Positions 1 to 8,625 of a stretch of DNA of 46,439 nucleotides are shown here, in pieces. A program made the translations under genes and the position numbers. Position 1 is the stretch's first letter; every line of letters starts with the position of its first letter. This DNA is from JAKVJE01 sp047722305 (GTDB lineage Bacteria > Actinomycetota > Actinomycetes > Actinomycetales > Microbacteriaceae), in assembly GCA_047722305.1 (NCBI GenBank), contig JBDNYM010000012.1, forward strand, positions 1 to 46,439. Reading direction: 5' to 3'. The notes beneath the pieces were generated by a model. The model saw nothing but the letters and a program-made list of their open reading frames with translations, ran no database searches and was not told the DNA's origin.

Positions 1-795
1 CACGGCCACCGGCGGGCGCGCGCCGACGGGCGGCACGGGGGCGCCGTCCTCCAGATCACCTGGGAGGACGCGGCGCCCGCGCAGGTCGTCCCGCAGGAGA
101 TCGCGGGGATGGCCGTCCGCTATCTCGACGACGACGTGGTGGTCGTAGACAAGCCCGTCGGGGTGGTTGCGCACCCGGCCACGAGCTGGACCGGCCCGAC
201 CGTCCTCGGCGGCCTGGCGGCGCTGGGCATCAGCGTGGCGCCGGCCGGACCCCCGGAGCGGCAGGGGATCGTGCAGCGGCTGGATGTGGGCACGAGCGGC
301 CTGATGATGGTCGCCCGCACCGTGCCCGCCTACTCGGCGCTGAAACAGATGTTCCGCGAGCACACGGTGGACAAGATCTATCACGCCGTGGCGCACGGGC
401 AGATGGACCCCCTGTCGGGGACGATCGCCGGCCCGATCGGCCGCGCCCCCGGTTCGGAGTGGAAGTTCGCGGTCGTAGCGGGCGGCAAGCCCGCCGTGAC
501 CCACTACGACACCCTGGAAGCGTTCCGGTACGGCTCGCTGCTGGAGATCCGCCTGGAGACGGGGCGCACGCACCAGATCCGGGTGCACCTGTCGGCGGAG
601 CACCATCCGCTGATGGGAGACCCCCTGTACGGGGCGGACCCCACCCTGGCCGCCCGCCTGGGGCTGACCCGGCAGTGGCTGCACGCGGTGCGCCTGAGCT
701 TCGACCACCCGATCACCGGCGAGCGCGTGGACGTGCGCAGCGACTACCCGGCCGACCTGGCCGCCGCGCTCGAAACCCTGCGCCGCGGCGATTAG
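1..795 (+). CDS. rluD: RluD-type 23S rRNA pseudouridine synthase, 5' end outside window
   Basis: The open frame runs from the first base, so the start and the usual N-terminal S4 domain lie upstream of the window. The ATG at 109 is internal: it falls just before the conserved YLDDD...VVDKP segment that opens the catalytic domain. The active-site motif RLDVGTSGL is present, with the catalytic Asp at residue 95 of the visible fragment, followed by the family motif GRTHQIRVHL. RluA/RluD enzymes isomerise uridines in 23S rRNA in the cytoplasm. The stop is 44 bases before dnaE on the same strand. The symbol rluD rather than another RluA-family name is by similarity and gene order, and is less certain than the family. 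Confidence 0.9.
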   Translation, partial: HGHRRARADGRHGGAVLQITWEDAAPAQVVPQEIAGMAVRYLDDDVVVVDKPVGVVAHPATSWTGPTVLGGLAALGISVAPAGPPERQGIVQRLDVGTSGLMMVARTVPAYSALKQMFREHTVDKIYHAVAHGQMDPLSGTIAGPIGRAPGSEWKFAVVAGGKPAVTHYDTLEAFRYGSLLEIRLETGRTHQIRVHLSAEHHPLMGDPLYGADPTLAARLGLTRQWLHAVRLSFDHPITGERVDVRSDYPADLAAALETLRRGD

Positions 796-839
796 GCTGG
801 TGGCCGTCCGGCGGCCGGGGCCGGGCTGGGAGGAATGGC

Positions 840-3800
840 GTGGCTGGTTCTGAGAGTTTCGTCCATCTGCACGTGCACACCGAGTACTCGATGCTCGACG
901 GCGCGGCGAAGGTCAAACCGCTGATCCAGTCGGCGGTCGAGATGGGCATGCCCGCGCTGGCCATCACCGACCACGGCAACATGTTCGGCGCCTACGAGTT
1001 CTACCACGCCTGCAAAGACGCCGGCATCAAGCCGATCATCGGCCTGGAGGGATATCTCACCCCCGGCACGCAGCGGCAGGAGCGGCGGCGCGTCAAGTGG
1101 GGCAACGGGGGAGAGGACGACGTCTCCGGCGGCGGCGCCTACACGCACCTCACGCTGCTGTCGCGCACCACCGAGGGCATGCACAACCTGTTCCGGCTGG
1201 CCTCGCTGTCGTCGATCGAGGGCTTCTACTTCAAGCCGCGGATGGACCGGGAGCTGCTGCACCGGTACGCCAAGGGGCTCATCGCCACCACCGGCTGCCC
1301 GAGCGGCGAGATCCAGACCCGCCTGCGCCTGGGGCAGTACGACGAGGCGGTCGAGGTGGCCGCCGAGATGCGGGACATCTTCGGCAGAGACAACTACTAC
1401 TGCGAGATCATGGACCACGGCCTCGACATCGAGCGCCGGGTCACCAAGGACCTGCTGCGGCTGGCCAAGCAGCTCGGTCTGCCGCTGATCGCCAGCAACG
1501 ACCTGCACTACACCCATGCAGAGGACGCGCACGCCCACGCGGCCCTGCTGTGCGTCCAGTCGGCCAGCACGCTCGACGACCCGAAGCGATTCCGGTTCGG
1601 CGCCGACGAGTTCTACCTGAAGTCGCCCCAGCAGATGCGGCAGATCTTCCGGGAGTTCCCGGAGGCCTGCGACAACACGCTGAAGATCGCCGAGCAGTGC
1701 GAGGTCGAGTTCGTCAAGCGCGACCTCACCCCGAAGTTCCCGGTGCCGGAGGGGGAGAGCGAGCTCTCGTGGTTCAAGAAGGAGGTCGCCACCGGCCTGC
1801 ACAGCCGGTACGGGGCGACCGTCCCCGCCCCGGTGCAGGAGCGCGCCGACTACGAGATGGGCATCATCGAGCAGATGGGCTTCCCGGGGTACTTCCTGGT
1901 GGTCGCCGACTTCATCCAGTGGGGCAAGAGCCACGGGGTGCACATCGGCCCTGGCCGCGGCTCGGCGGCCGGCTCCATGGTCGCCTACGCCATGCACATC
2001 ACCGAGGTGGACCCCCTCGAACACGGCCTCATCTTCGAGCGGTTCCTCAACCCGGAGCGCGTGTCGATGCCCGATGTGGACGTCGATCTCGACGACCGCC
2101 GCCGGGGCGACGTCATCAAGTACGTCACCGAGAAGTACGGCTACGATCGGGTCTGCCAGATCGTCACCTACGGGTCCATCAAGGCCAAGCAGGCGCTGAA
2201 AGACTCGTCGCGCGTGCTCGGCTACCCCTACTCGGAGGGCGACAAGCTCACCAAGGAGTTCCCGCCCGCCGTGCAGGGCCACGAGATGACCCTGCAGGAG
2301 ATCTACGACCCCGACGCCGCCCGCTACGCCGAGGGGCAGAAGTTCCGCGAGGTGGTCTCCGACTCCGACGTCTCGCAGAAGATCGTCGAGACCGCCAAGG
2401 GCCTGGAAGGGCTCAAACGCCAGTGGGGCGTCCACGCCGCCGGCGTGATCATGAGCCAGGAGCCGCTCATCGACAACATCCCCATCATGAAGCGGGAGGA
2501 GGACGGGGCGATCATCACCCAGTTCGCCTACCCGCCCTGCGAGAACCTGGGCCTGCTCAAGATGGACTTCCTGGGGCTGCGCAACCTCACCATCATGGGC
2601 GACGCCGTCGAGTCGGTGAAGGCCAACCGGAACGTCGACATCACTCTCGAGCAGCTGCCGCTGGACGACCCGAAGGCCTACGCCCTGCTGTCGCGCGGCG
2701 ACACCCTGGGCGTGTTCCAGCTCGACGGGGGCCCCATGCGCACCCTGCTGCGCCAGATGAAGCCCGACAGCTTCAACGACATCTCGGCCGTCATCGCCCT
2801 GTACCGCCCCGGCCCCATGGGCATGAACTCGCACACCAACTACGCGCTGCGCAAGAACGGCCTGCAGGAGATCACCCCGATCCATCCGGAGCTCTCGGAG
2901 CCGCTGCACGACATCCTCTCCGAGACCTACGGCCTCATCGTCTACCAAGAGCAGGTCATGGCCGTCGCCCAGAAGGTGGCCGGGTTCAGCCTCGGCCAGG
3001 CCGACCTGCTGCGCCGCGCGATGGGCAAGAAGAAGAAGGCCGAGCTGGACAAGCAGTACGCCAACTTCGACTCGGGAATGAAAGCCAACGGGTTCTCCGA
3101 GGCAGCCATCAAGGCGTTGTGGGACACCCTGTTGCCGTTCGCCGGCTACGCGTTCAACAAAGCGCACAGCGTCGGCTACGGCCTGGTGTCGTACTGGACC
3201 GCCTACCTCAAGGCCAACTACCCGCAGGAGTACATGGCGGCGCTGCTGACCAGCGTCGGCGACTCCAAAGACAAGATGGCGGTGTATCTCAATGAGTGCC
3301 GGCGGATGAAGATCGCCGTGCTGCCGCCTGACGTCAACCAATCCGAGCTGGGGTTCACCGCCGTCGGCGAGGACGTCCGCTTCGGCCTCGGCGCCGTGCG
3401 CAACGTCGGGGCGAACGTGGTGCGCGACATCGCCGAGACCCGGCGCGACGAGGGGGAGTTCACCTCGTTCCACGACTTCCTGCGCAAGGTGCCCGTCAAC
3501 GTGTGCAACAAACGCACCGTCGAATCGCTCATCAAGGCGGGCGCGTTCGACTCGTTCGGCAGCAGCCGGCGGGCCCTGCTGGAGGTGTCGGACGAGGCCG
3601 TCGAGGCCGCCGCCCAGCTCAAGCGCAACGAGGCCCACGGCCAGGTCGACCTCTTCGGCGGGCTGCTCGACCTGGACGAGGACGGTTCGGTCGTCCCCGA
3701 CCTGCCCGAGTGGGACAAGCACACCAAGCTGTCGTTCGAGCGCGAGATGCTGGGGCTGTACGTCTCCGACCATCCGCTGGCGGGCCTGGAGCGCGAGCTC

Positions 3801-4349
3801 ACCAAGCATGCCGACGCCAACATCGCCGAGATCACCGCCGGCGAGCGGTACCAGGACGGCGAGCAGGTCACCATCGCCGGGCTGCTCACCACCGTGCAGC
3901 GGCGCATCGCCCGCTCGTCGGGCAACGAGTACGCGATCGTGCAGGTGGAAGACTTCACCGCCGAGATGTCAGTGCTGTTCATGGGCAAGACGTTCCAGGA
4001 ATTCGCGCCCGCCCTGGTCGCCGACACCATCGTGGTCGTGCGCGGACGCATCAGCGTGCGCGACGACGGGGTCAACCTGCAGGCCTACTCCATCTACTCG
4101 CCCCCGCTGGCCGGTGCCGGCATGGGGTCCGGGCCCCTGACCCTGCGCATCCCCGAGGTGGCGGCCACCCCCGAGATCGTGACCGACCTCTCCAACATCC
4201 TGATCCAGCACCGGGGCGACACCGAGGTGCTGCTCGACCTGGTGCGCGGGGAGGCGGTGCGCTCGTTCGAGATCCCCTACCGGGTGGAGGTCACCGCCGA
4301 TCTGTACGCCGACCTGAAGGCCCTGCTCGGGGCCGAATGCATCGGGTAG
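840..4349 (+). CDS. dnaE: DNA polymerase III alpha subunit, replicative
   Basis: This is the catalytic subunit of the replicative polymerase, about 1169 aa, the usual size for actinobacterial DnaE1. The GTG start at 840 is chosen because GGGAGGAA lies at 828-835 and the product then begins directly with the PHP domain (HLHVHTEYSMLDG near residues 6-18, then TDHGNMFG). The open frame extends upstream to 459, but that part overlaps rluD and has no polymerase similarity. Catalytic aspartates are visible in PDVDVDLDD (D412 and D414). The fingers/tau-binding regions and a C-terminal OB fold (around VTIAGLLTTVQRR) follow. It ends 21 bases before hisD and may be co-transcribed with rluD and hisD. 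Confidence 0.97.
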   Translation: MAGSESFVHLHVHTEYSMLDGAAKVKPLIQSAVEMGMPALAITDHGNMFGAYEFYHACKDAGIKPIIGLEGYLTPGTQRQERRRVKWGNGGEDDVSGGGAYTHLTLLSRTTEGMHNLFRLASLSSIEGFYFKPRMDRELLHRYAKGLIATTGCPSGEIQTRLRLGQYDEAVEVAAEMRDIFGRDNYYCEIMDHGLDIERRVTKDLLRLAKQLGLPLIASNDLHYTHAEDAHAHAALLCVQSASTLDDPKRFRFGADEFYLKSPQQMRQIFREFPEACDNTLKIAEQCEVEFVKRDLTPKFPVPEGESELSWFKKEVATGLHSRYGATVPAPVQERADYEMGIIEQMGFPGYFLVVADFIQWGKSHGVHIGPGRGSAAGSMVAYAMHITEVDPLEHGLIFERFLNPERVSMPDVDVDLDDRRRGDVIKYVTEKYGYDRVCQIVTYGSIKAKQALKDSSRVLGYPYSEGDKLTKEFPPAVQGHEMTLQEIYDPDAARYAEGQKFREVVSDSDVSQKIVETAKGLEGLKRQWGVHAAGVIMSQEPLIDNIPIMKREEDGAIITQFAYPPCENLGLLKMDFLGLRNLTIMGDAVESVKANRNVDITLEQLPLDDPKAYALLSRGDTLGVFQLDGGPMRTLLRQMKPDSFNDISAVIALYRPGPMGMNSHTNYALRKNGLQEITPIHPELSEPLHDILSETYGLIVYQEQVMAVAQKVAGFSLGQADLLRRAMGKKKKAELDKQYANFDSGMKANGFSEAAIKALWDTLLPFAGYAFNKAHSVGYGLVSYWTAYLKANYPQEYMAALLTSVGDSKDKMAVYLNECRRMKIAVLPPDVNQSELGFTAVGEDVRFGLGAVRNVGANVVRDIAETRRDEGEFTSFHDFLRKVPVNVCNKRTVESLIKAGAFDSFGSSRRALLEVSDEAVEAAAQLKRNEAHGQVDLFGGLLDLDEDGSVVPDLPEWDKHTKLSFEREMLGLYVSDHPLAGLERELTKHADANIAEITAGERYQDGEQVTIAGLLTTVQRRIARSSGNEYAIVQVEDFTAEMSVLFMGKTFQEFAPALVADTIVVVRGRISVRDDGVNLQAYSIYSPPLAGAGMGSGPLTLRIPEVAATPEIVTDLSNILIQHRGDTEVLLDLVRGEAVRSFEIPYRVEVTADLYADLKALLGAECIG

Positions 4350-4370
4350 CGGCGCGACTAGACTCGGAGC

Positions 4371-5705
4371 ATGATCAGGCGGATCGACCTTCGCGGCACT
4401 CATCTCACACGTCGACAGCTCCGGGATCGGCTCCCGCGGGCCGAAGGATCGGCAGGGCATGCCGATGAGGTGGCGCGCGAACTCGTCGAGCAGGTCCGCG
4501 ACCAGGGCGAGGCCGCGATCCGCGACCAGGCCCGGCGCTTCGACGGCGGCGAGCCGGCATCCATCCGGGTCCCGGCCGCCGACATCGCCGCCGCCGTCGA
4601 CGGGCTCGCCCCCGAGCTGCGCGACGCCATCACCGTCACCATCGACCGGGTGCGGGAGGCGACCGCGGCGCAGCTGCACGAGACCGTTGCCACCGAGTTC
4701 TCGCCGGATGCGCGCATCGTGCAGCGGTGGGTGCCTGTCGAGCGGGTGGGGCTCTACGTTCCCGGCGGCAAGGCTGTGTATCCGTCCAGCGTCATCATGA
4801 ACGCCGTGCCGGCCCAGGTCGCGGGGGTGGAGTCGCTGGCCCTGGCGTCGCCGGGGCAGCGCGACTTCGCCGGAGCGGTGCACCCCACCATCCTGGCCGT
4901 CGCCGGGCTGCTCGGCGTCGACGAGGTGTACGCGATGGGCGGCGCCGGGGCCATCGGCGCTTTCGCGTACGGGGTCGACGAGATCGGCCTCGACCCCGTC
5001 GATGTCATCAGCGGACCGGGCAACGCCTTCGTCGCGGCCGCCAAACGGGCCGTCAGCGGCGTGTGCGGCATCGACGCGGTCGCCGGGCCCACTGAGATCA
5101 TGATCCTGGCCGACGAGACCGCTGACCCCGACTACGTGGCCGCCGACCTGCTCGGCCAGGCCGAGCACGACGAACTCGCCGGCTGCGTGCTGGTGACCGC
5201 CTCTGAGACGCTCGCCGACGCCGTCGAGGCGCCGCTGGCCGCCCGGGTGGGCCGCACGCTCAACCGCGAGCGGGCCGCCGCCGCGCTGTCGGGTCAGCAG
5301 TCGGCCATCATCCTGGTCGACGGCCTCGACCAGGGCATCGAGGTGGCCAACACGTACGCGGCCGAACATCTGGAGGTGCAGGTCGCGGACCCGGATGCGG
5401 CCATCGCCCGCCTGCGCAACGCCGGGGCCATCTTCCGGGGGCCGTACTCGCCGGTTCCGCTCGGCGACTACGCCGCCGGCTCGAACCACGTGCTGCCCAC
5501 CCTGGGGCAGGCGCGGTTCTCGGCGGCACTCGGCAGCTACAGCTTCATCAAGCCGCAGCAGATCATCGAATACGGCCGGGAGGGGCTGCACGAGCTCGCC
5601 GACCGCATCGTGGCGTTCGCCGACGCCGAGCGGCTGCCGGCCCACGGGGAGTGCGTCCAGGCCCGGTTCGAGCACGCGCCGGCCGCCGCCGCGTCGCAGT
5701 CCTGA
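4371..5705 (+). CDS. hisD: Histidinol dehydrogenase
   Basis: It catalyses the last two steps of histidine synthesis, the NAD-dependent oxidation of L-histidinol to L-histidine. The 444-residue length is normal. Family signatures include VPGGKAVYPSSVIMNAVPA, AGPTEIMILAD and the catalytic pair Glu332-His333 in NTYAAEHLEV. A C-terminal GSNHVLPT motif supplies metal-site residues. The ATG at 4371 is 21 bases after dnaE. No other his gene is in the window, so hisD is separated here from any histidine operon. nrdR follows after 16 bases, suggesting a shared transcript. Confidence 0.96.
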   Translation: MIRRIDLRGTHLTRRQLRDRLPRAEGSAGHADEVARELVEQVRDQGEAAIRDQARRFDGGEPASIRVPAADIAAAVDGLAPELRDAITVTIDRVREATAAQLHETVATEFSPDARIVQRWVPVERVGLYVPGGKAVYPSSVIMNAVPAQVAGVESLALASPGQRDFAGAVHPTILAVAGLLGVDEVYAMGGAGAIGAFAYGVDEIGLDPVDVISGPGNAFVAAAKRAVSGVCGIDAVAGPTEIMILADETADPDYVAADLLGQAEHDELAGCVLVTASETLADAVEAPLAARVGRTLNRERAAAALSGQQSAIILVDGLDQGIEVANTYAAEHLEVQVADPDAAIARLRNAGAIFRGPYSPVPLGDYAAGSNHVLPTLGQARFSAALGSYSFIKPQQIIEYGREGLHELADRIVAFADAERLPAHGECVQARFEHAPAAAASQS

Positions 5706-5721
5706 CCGCCGGGGGAACCGT

Positions 5722-6231
5722 ATGCACTGCCCGTTCTGCCATCATCCCGACTCGAAGGTGGTGGACTCGCGCGCCTCTGAGGATGGCACGGTCATCCGCC
5801 GCCGGCGCGAGTGCCTCAACTGCCACCGCCGCTTCTCGACCACCGAGACGGCGTCGCTGCTGGTGGTCAAGAGCAGCGGTGTGGTCGAACCGTTCAGCCG
5901 CGCCAAGATCATCACCGGCGTCCGCAAGGCCTGCCAGGGGCGTCCGGTCTCGGAGGGGCAGCTCGCCCTGCTCGCCCAGGACGTCGAGGACGAGGTGCGC
6001 GGTACCGGCGCCAGCGAGATCGACTCCCACGACATCGGGCTCGCCATCCTGCGCCCGCTGCGGGAGCTCGACGAGGTGGCCTACCTGCGGTTCGCCAGCG
6101 TCTACCGGGGCTTCGACTCGCTGGACGACTTCGAAGCGGCCATCGCCGCGCTGCGGGAGGACGATGCGCGGCGCGACGGCCTCGCCGCCGAGGGGCAGGG
6201 CGATCCCGGCCCGGGAAGCACCGGCCGATGA
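5722..6231 (+). CDS. nrdR: Transcriptional repressor NrdR
   Basis: NrdR is the ATP/dATP-sensing zinc-ribbon repressor of ribonucleotide reductase genes. The ATG at 5722 gives the canonical MHCPFC N-terminus; the zinc ribbon uses C3, C6, C31 and C34. An ATP-cone domain follows (about residues 48-138, including VVEPFSRAKIITG and the closing ASVYRGF). The length is 169 aa, slightly long because of an acidic, low-complexity C-terminal tail after the ATP cone. The stop codon overlaps the start of pyrD. No nrd structural gene is present nearby, so its targets lie elsewhere. Confidence 0.96.
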   Translation: MHCPFCHHPDSKVVDSRASEDGTVIRRRRECLNCHRRFSTTETASLLVVKSSGVVEPFSRAKIITGVRKACQGRPVSEGQLALLAQDVEDEVRGTGASEIDSHDIGLAILRPLRELDEVAYLRFASVYRGFDSLDDFEAAIAALREDDARRDGLAAEGQGDPGPGSTGR

Positions 6232-7331
6232 TGCTCGGACGCCTCGCCATCCGCGCCCTGATGCGCGCCGTCGGCCCTGAGACCGCCCACGACGTGGCCA
6301 TCGCGGCGGCCCGGATGGGGCACGCCCTGTCCCTGGATCGCAGCTGGCAGACGCTGTGCCGGCCGGCGGTGCGCCTCCGCAGCCGGGCCATGGGGATCAC
6401 GTTCCCGAGCCCGATCATCCTGGCCGCCGGCTTCGACAAGGACGGCGTCGCGGTCGAGCCGCTGTTCCGCCTGGGGTTCGGGGCCATCGAGGTCGGCACC
6501 GTCACCGCGCATCCGCAGCCCGGCAACCCGAAGCCGCGACTGTTCCGGCTGCCCGCCGACCGGGCGATCGTGAACCGCATGGGCTTCAACAATCGCGGGG
6601 CGCGGTCGCTGGCCGGCCGGCTGCGCGCGGTCCGCACTCGAACCCGCCCGGCGGGGGAGCCGCGCCCCATCGTGGGCGTGAACATCGGGAAGAACCGCCA
6701 GGTGGCGCTCGGCGACGCGCCCGCGGCCTACGCGCGGGCGGTCCGGCTCGTCGCCGACACGGCCGACTACCTGGTGGTCAACGTGTCGTCGCCGAACACG
6801 CCCGGGCTGCGCACCCTGCAACAGCCCGAGCATCTGCGAGCCGTGCTGGAGGCGGTACTCGCCGCCGCCGGCGGCCTCCCGGTGCTGGTGAAGGTGTCGC
6901 CGGATGAGACTGACGCGGCTCTGACGGGCATCGCCCGGGTCGCGGTCGAGGCCGGGATCGCCGGCATCATCGCCACCAACACCACGATTCGGCGCCAAGG
7001 CTTGGGCCTGCGGTCCGCGGACGCGGATGTGACTGCGGCGGGGGAGGGCGGCCTGTCCGGCGCGCCCCTGCGCGCCCGGGCGCTGCGCGTGCTCGACCTG
7101 CTCGCCGCCGAGACCCGCGGGCGTCTCGTGCTGGTGTCGTCCGGCGGGGTCGAGAGCGCCGCCGACGTCTGGAATCGCCTGCTCGCGGGCGCTTCGCTCG
7201 TCCAGGTCTACACCGGGCTCGTCTACGAGGGGCCGTTGTGGATCCGCCACCTCAACCGGGGGCTGGAGCGCCGGCTGGCCGAGTCGCCGGCTCGCACGAT
7301 CTCCGAGGCGGTGGGGTCGGCCTGGCGCTGA
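6228..7331 (+). CDS. pyrD: Dihydroorotate dehydrogenase (quinone), class 2
   Basis: It oxidises dihydroorotate to orotate in pyrimidine synthesis, passing electrons to membrane quinone. The class 2 assignment rests on the N-terminal amphipathic segment before AAGFDKDG and on the active-site serine region NVSSPNTPGLR (Ser187/188). FMN-binding motifs include IIATNTT and SSGGV. The start ATG at 6228 overlaps the nrdR stop (ATGA), with a second ATG at 6231 as the alternative. Predicted length is 367 aa. A quinone-linked enzyme implies the cell makes a respiratory quinone even though other genes here point to fermentation. Confidence 0.96.
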   Translation: MMLGRLAIRALMRAVGPETAHDVAIAAARMGHALSLDRSWQTLCRPAVRLRSRAMGITFPSPIILAAGFDKDGVAVEPLFRLGFGAIEVGTVTAHPQPGNPKPRLFRLPADRAIVNRMGFNNRGARSLAGRLRAVRTRTRPAGEPRPIVGVNIGKNRQVALGDAPAAYARAVRLVADTADYLVVNVSSPNTPGLRTLQQPEHLRAVLEAVLAAAGGLPVLVKVSPDETDAALTGIARVAVEAGIAGIIATNTTIRRQGLGLRSADADVTAAGEGGLSGAPLRARALRVLDLLAAETRGRLVLVSSGGVESAADVWNRLLAGASLVQVYTGLVYEGPLWIRHLNRGLERRLAESPARTISEAVGSAWR

Positions 7332-7421
7332 GCGGATTTCCGCCGCGCCGTCCCTTTCCGCCGCGCCGTCCTATCCGGTTTATCCGGTTGTCGCGGCTCT
7401 GGGCGCCGGCGGGGTTGGAAG

Positions 7422-7441
7422 GCCTCCGGTCCGACGGAGGC
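7422..7441. terminator. Hairpin between convergent pyrD and DUF3043 gene
   Basis: A perfect 7-bp GC-rich stem (GCCTCCG / CGGAGGC) with a 6-base loop lies between the converging genes. No T-run follows on either strand, so at most it is a weak or bidirectional terminator. Confidence 0.4.
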
Positions 7442-7458
7442 GGAGCCGAGCCGCGGAG

Positions 7459-8076
7459 CTAGTCCGCCGACTTGTCCTCGGTCTCGGGCGCCGACGAGTC
7501 GGCGCGGGGCCGGCGGTGGAGGAAGCGGCCGATCAGCGGGATCGTGCGCGGAGTCTGCGGCTTGGGGATGCGCATCATGCGCATCTGCATCGCCCGCATG
7601 GCGCCATACCACCCGAGGCGCTTCTCGAGCTTGTCCCTGCCGAAGCGCGCGGCGGCCCGACGGCGCACCTGCAGCGCGACGATGGAGCAGTCGATGACCA
7701 ACGCCACGAGGAAGACCCACAGCACGATCGTCATTACTTCGGAGATGGACCGATTCGGGACCAGCGCCATCAGGATGAAGACGATGAGTACCGGGACGGT
7801 GACCTCGCCCACCGTGAAGCGGCGGTCGACCACGTCGCGCGCGAAGCGCTTCTGCGGGCCGCGGTCGCGCGGCGTGAGGTAGCGCTCCTCTCCGGCGAGC
7901 ATGCCGGCCCGGGCACGCTCCCGCTCTTCCCGATCCCGCTGCCGCGCCGCCTTGCGGTCGTCCGAGACGAGCGGCTGACGGTTGCTCTGCTCCTGGTCGC
8001 GGCGTTTGGGGGTGGGACGGCCCTTGCCGGAGGAATGCTCGGTGCCGGAGGTGTGGTTCGGCGTGTTCTGACTCAC
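7459..8076 (-). CDS. DUF3043 family membrane protein
   Basis: This conserved actinobacterial protein has no known function. A GTG start at 8076 gives 205 aa beginning VSQNTPNH; the open frame continues upstream to 8253 but would overlap the start of the divergent Fe-S carrier gene. The charged N-terminal half (about residues 10-65, Arg/Glu/Gln rich) includes the conserved RYLTPRDRGP. Two membrane helices follow (VTVPVLIVFILMALV and VMTIVLWVFLVALVI), then a basic cytosolic tail with RLGWYGAMRAMQ. It is divergent from the downstream Fe-S carrier gene with about 106 bases between the starts. Family assignment is by recognition; the function remains unknown. Confidence 0.85.
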   Translation of the reverse strand: MSQNTPNHTSGTEHSSGKGRPTPKRRDQEQSNRQPLVSDDRKAARQRDREERERARAGMLAGEERYLTPRDRGPQKRFARDVVDRRFTVGEVTVPVLIVFILMALVPNRSISEVMTIVLWVFLVALVIDCSIVALQVRRRAAARFGRDKLEKRLGWYGAMRAMQMRMMRIPKPQTPRTIPLIGRFLHRRPRADSSAPETEDKSAD

Positions 8077-8182
8077 TGGTTCTGCCTCATCTCGACGTGA
8101 ACGGAACAAGTCTACCCGGGCGCCGGCTTGGATCGTAGACTGGGCACCGATGTCGATGCCCGTGCACCACGAGGAGGAAGCC

Positions 8183-8545
8183 ATGGCCGCAGAAACCGCC
8201 GAAGCCGCGCCGAAGACCACCGGAGTGGAGCTCACCCCGGCCGCGGCCGCCAAGGTCCAGCAGCTGCTCAGCGTCGAGGGCCGCGACGACCTCCGCCTCC
8301 GGGTCGCCGTCCAGCCGGGGGGCTGCTCCGGGCTGATCTACCAGCTCTATTTCGACGAGCGCGACCTGGAGGGAGACTTCGTGCGCACCTTCGGCGACGG
8401 GGTCGCCGTGGTAGTCGACGACCTGAGCCTGCCGTACCTCGACGGAGCCGTGGTCGACTTCCAGGACACCATCGAGAAACAGGGCTTCACGATCGACAAT
8501 CCCAACGCGCAGGATACGTGCGCCTGCGGCGACTCGTTCCACTGA
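8183..8545 (+). CDS. erpA: A-type Fe-S cluster carrier (HesB/IscA/ErpA family)
   Basis: It accepts Fe-S clusters from the assembly scaffold and delivers them to target proteins. The three ligand cysteines are present: C48 in GGCSGL and C113/C115 in the C-terminal CACG motif. The ATG at 8183 is preferred over an upstream ATG at 8150 because GAGGAGGAA lies just before it (8171-8179). This gives 120 aa with a short Ala/Glu-rich leader before the domain at VELTPAAAAKV. It is the single A-type carrier in the window. Whether it is ErpA or IscA in function cannot be told from sequence alone. Confidence 0.93.
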   Translation: MAAETAEAAPKTTGVELTPAAAAKVQQLLSVEGRDDLRLRVAVQPGGCSGLIYQLYFDERDLEGDFVRTFGDGVAVVVDDLSLPYLDGAVVDFQDTIEKQGFTIDNPNAQDTCACGDSFH

Positions 8546-8625
8546 CTCGCTTTCCCGCTCGTGCTCCGGGCCCCTCTGATGCTCTGGGCAGACGCCGGGC
8601 CGGCGCCCGCGACTAGCATCGAGGC

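Noticed and set aside
459..839. Open-frame extension upstream of dnaE
   Set aside because: It overlaps rluD in another frame, is Arg/Pro/Gly-rich as expected for a GC-rich shadow frame, and the PHP domain begins right after the GTG at 840 with its own ribosome site.
792..3809. 1005-codon open frame on the minus strand inside dnaE
   Set aside because: Antisense shadow of a high-GC gene; composition (Val/Leu/Asp/Arg/His rich) and lack of any family motif show no real protein, and dnaE is certain on the other strand.
8546..8625. Trp attenuator before trpD
   Set aside because: No leader peptide with Trp codons and no alternative hairpins in the 80 bases.
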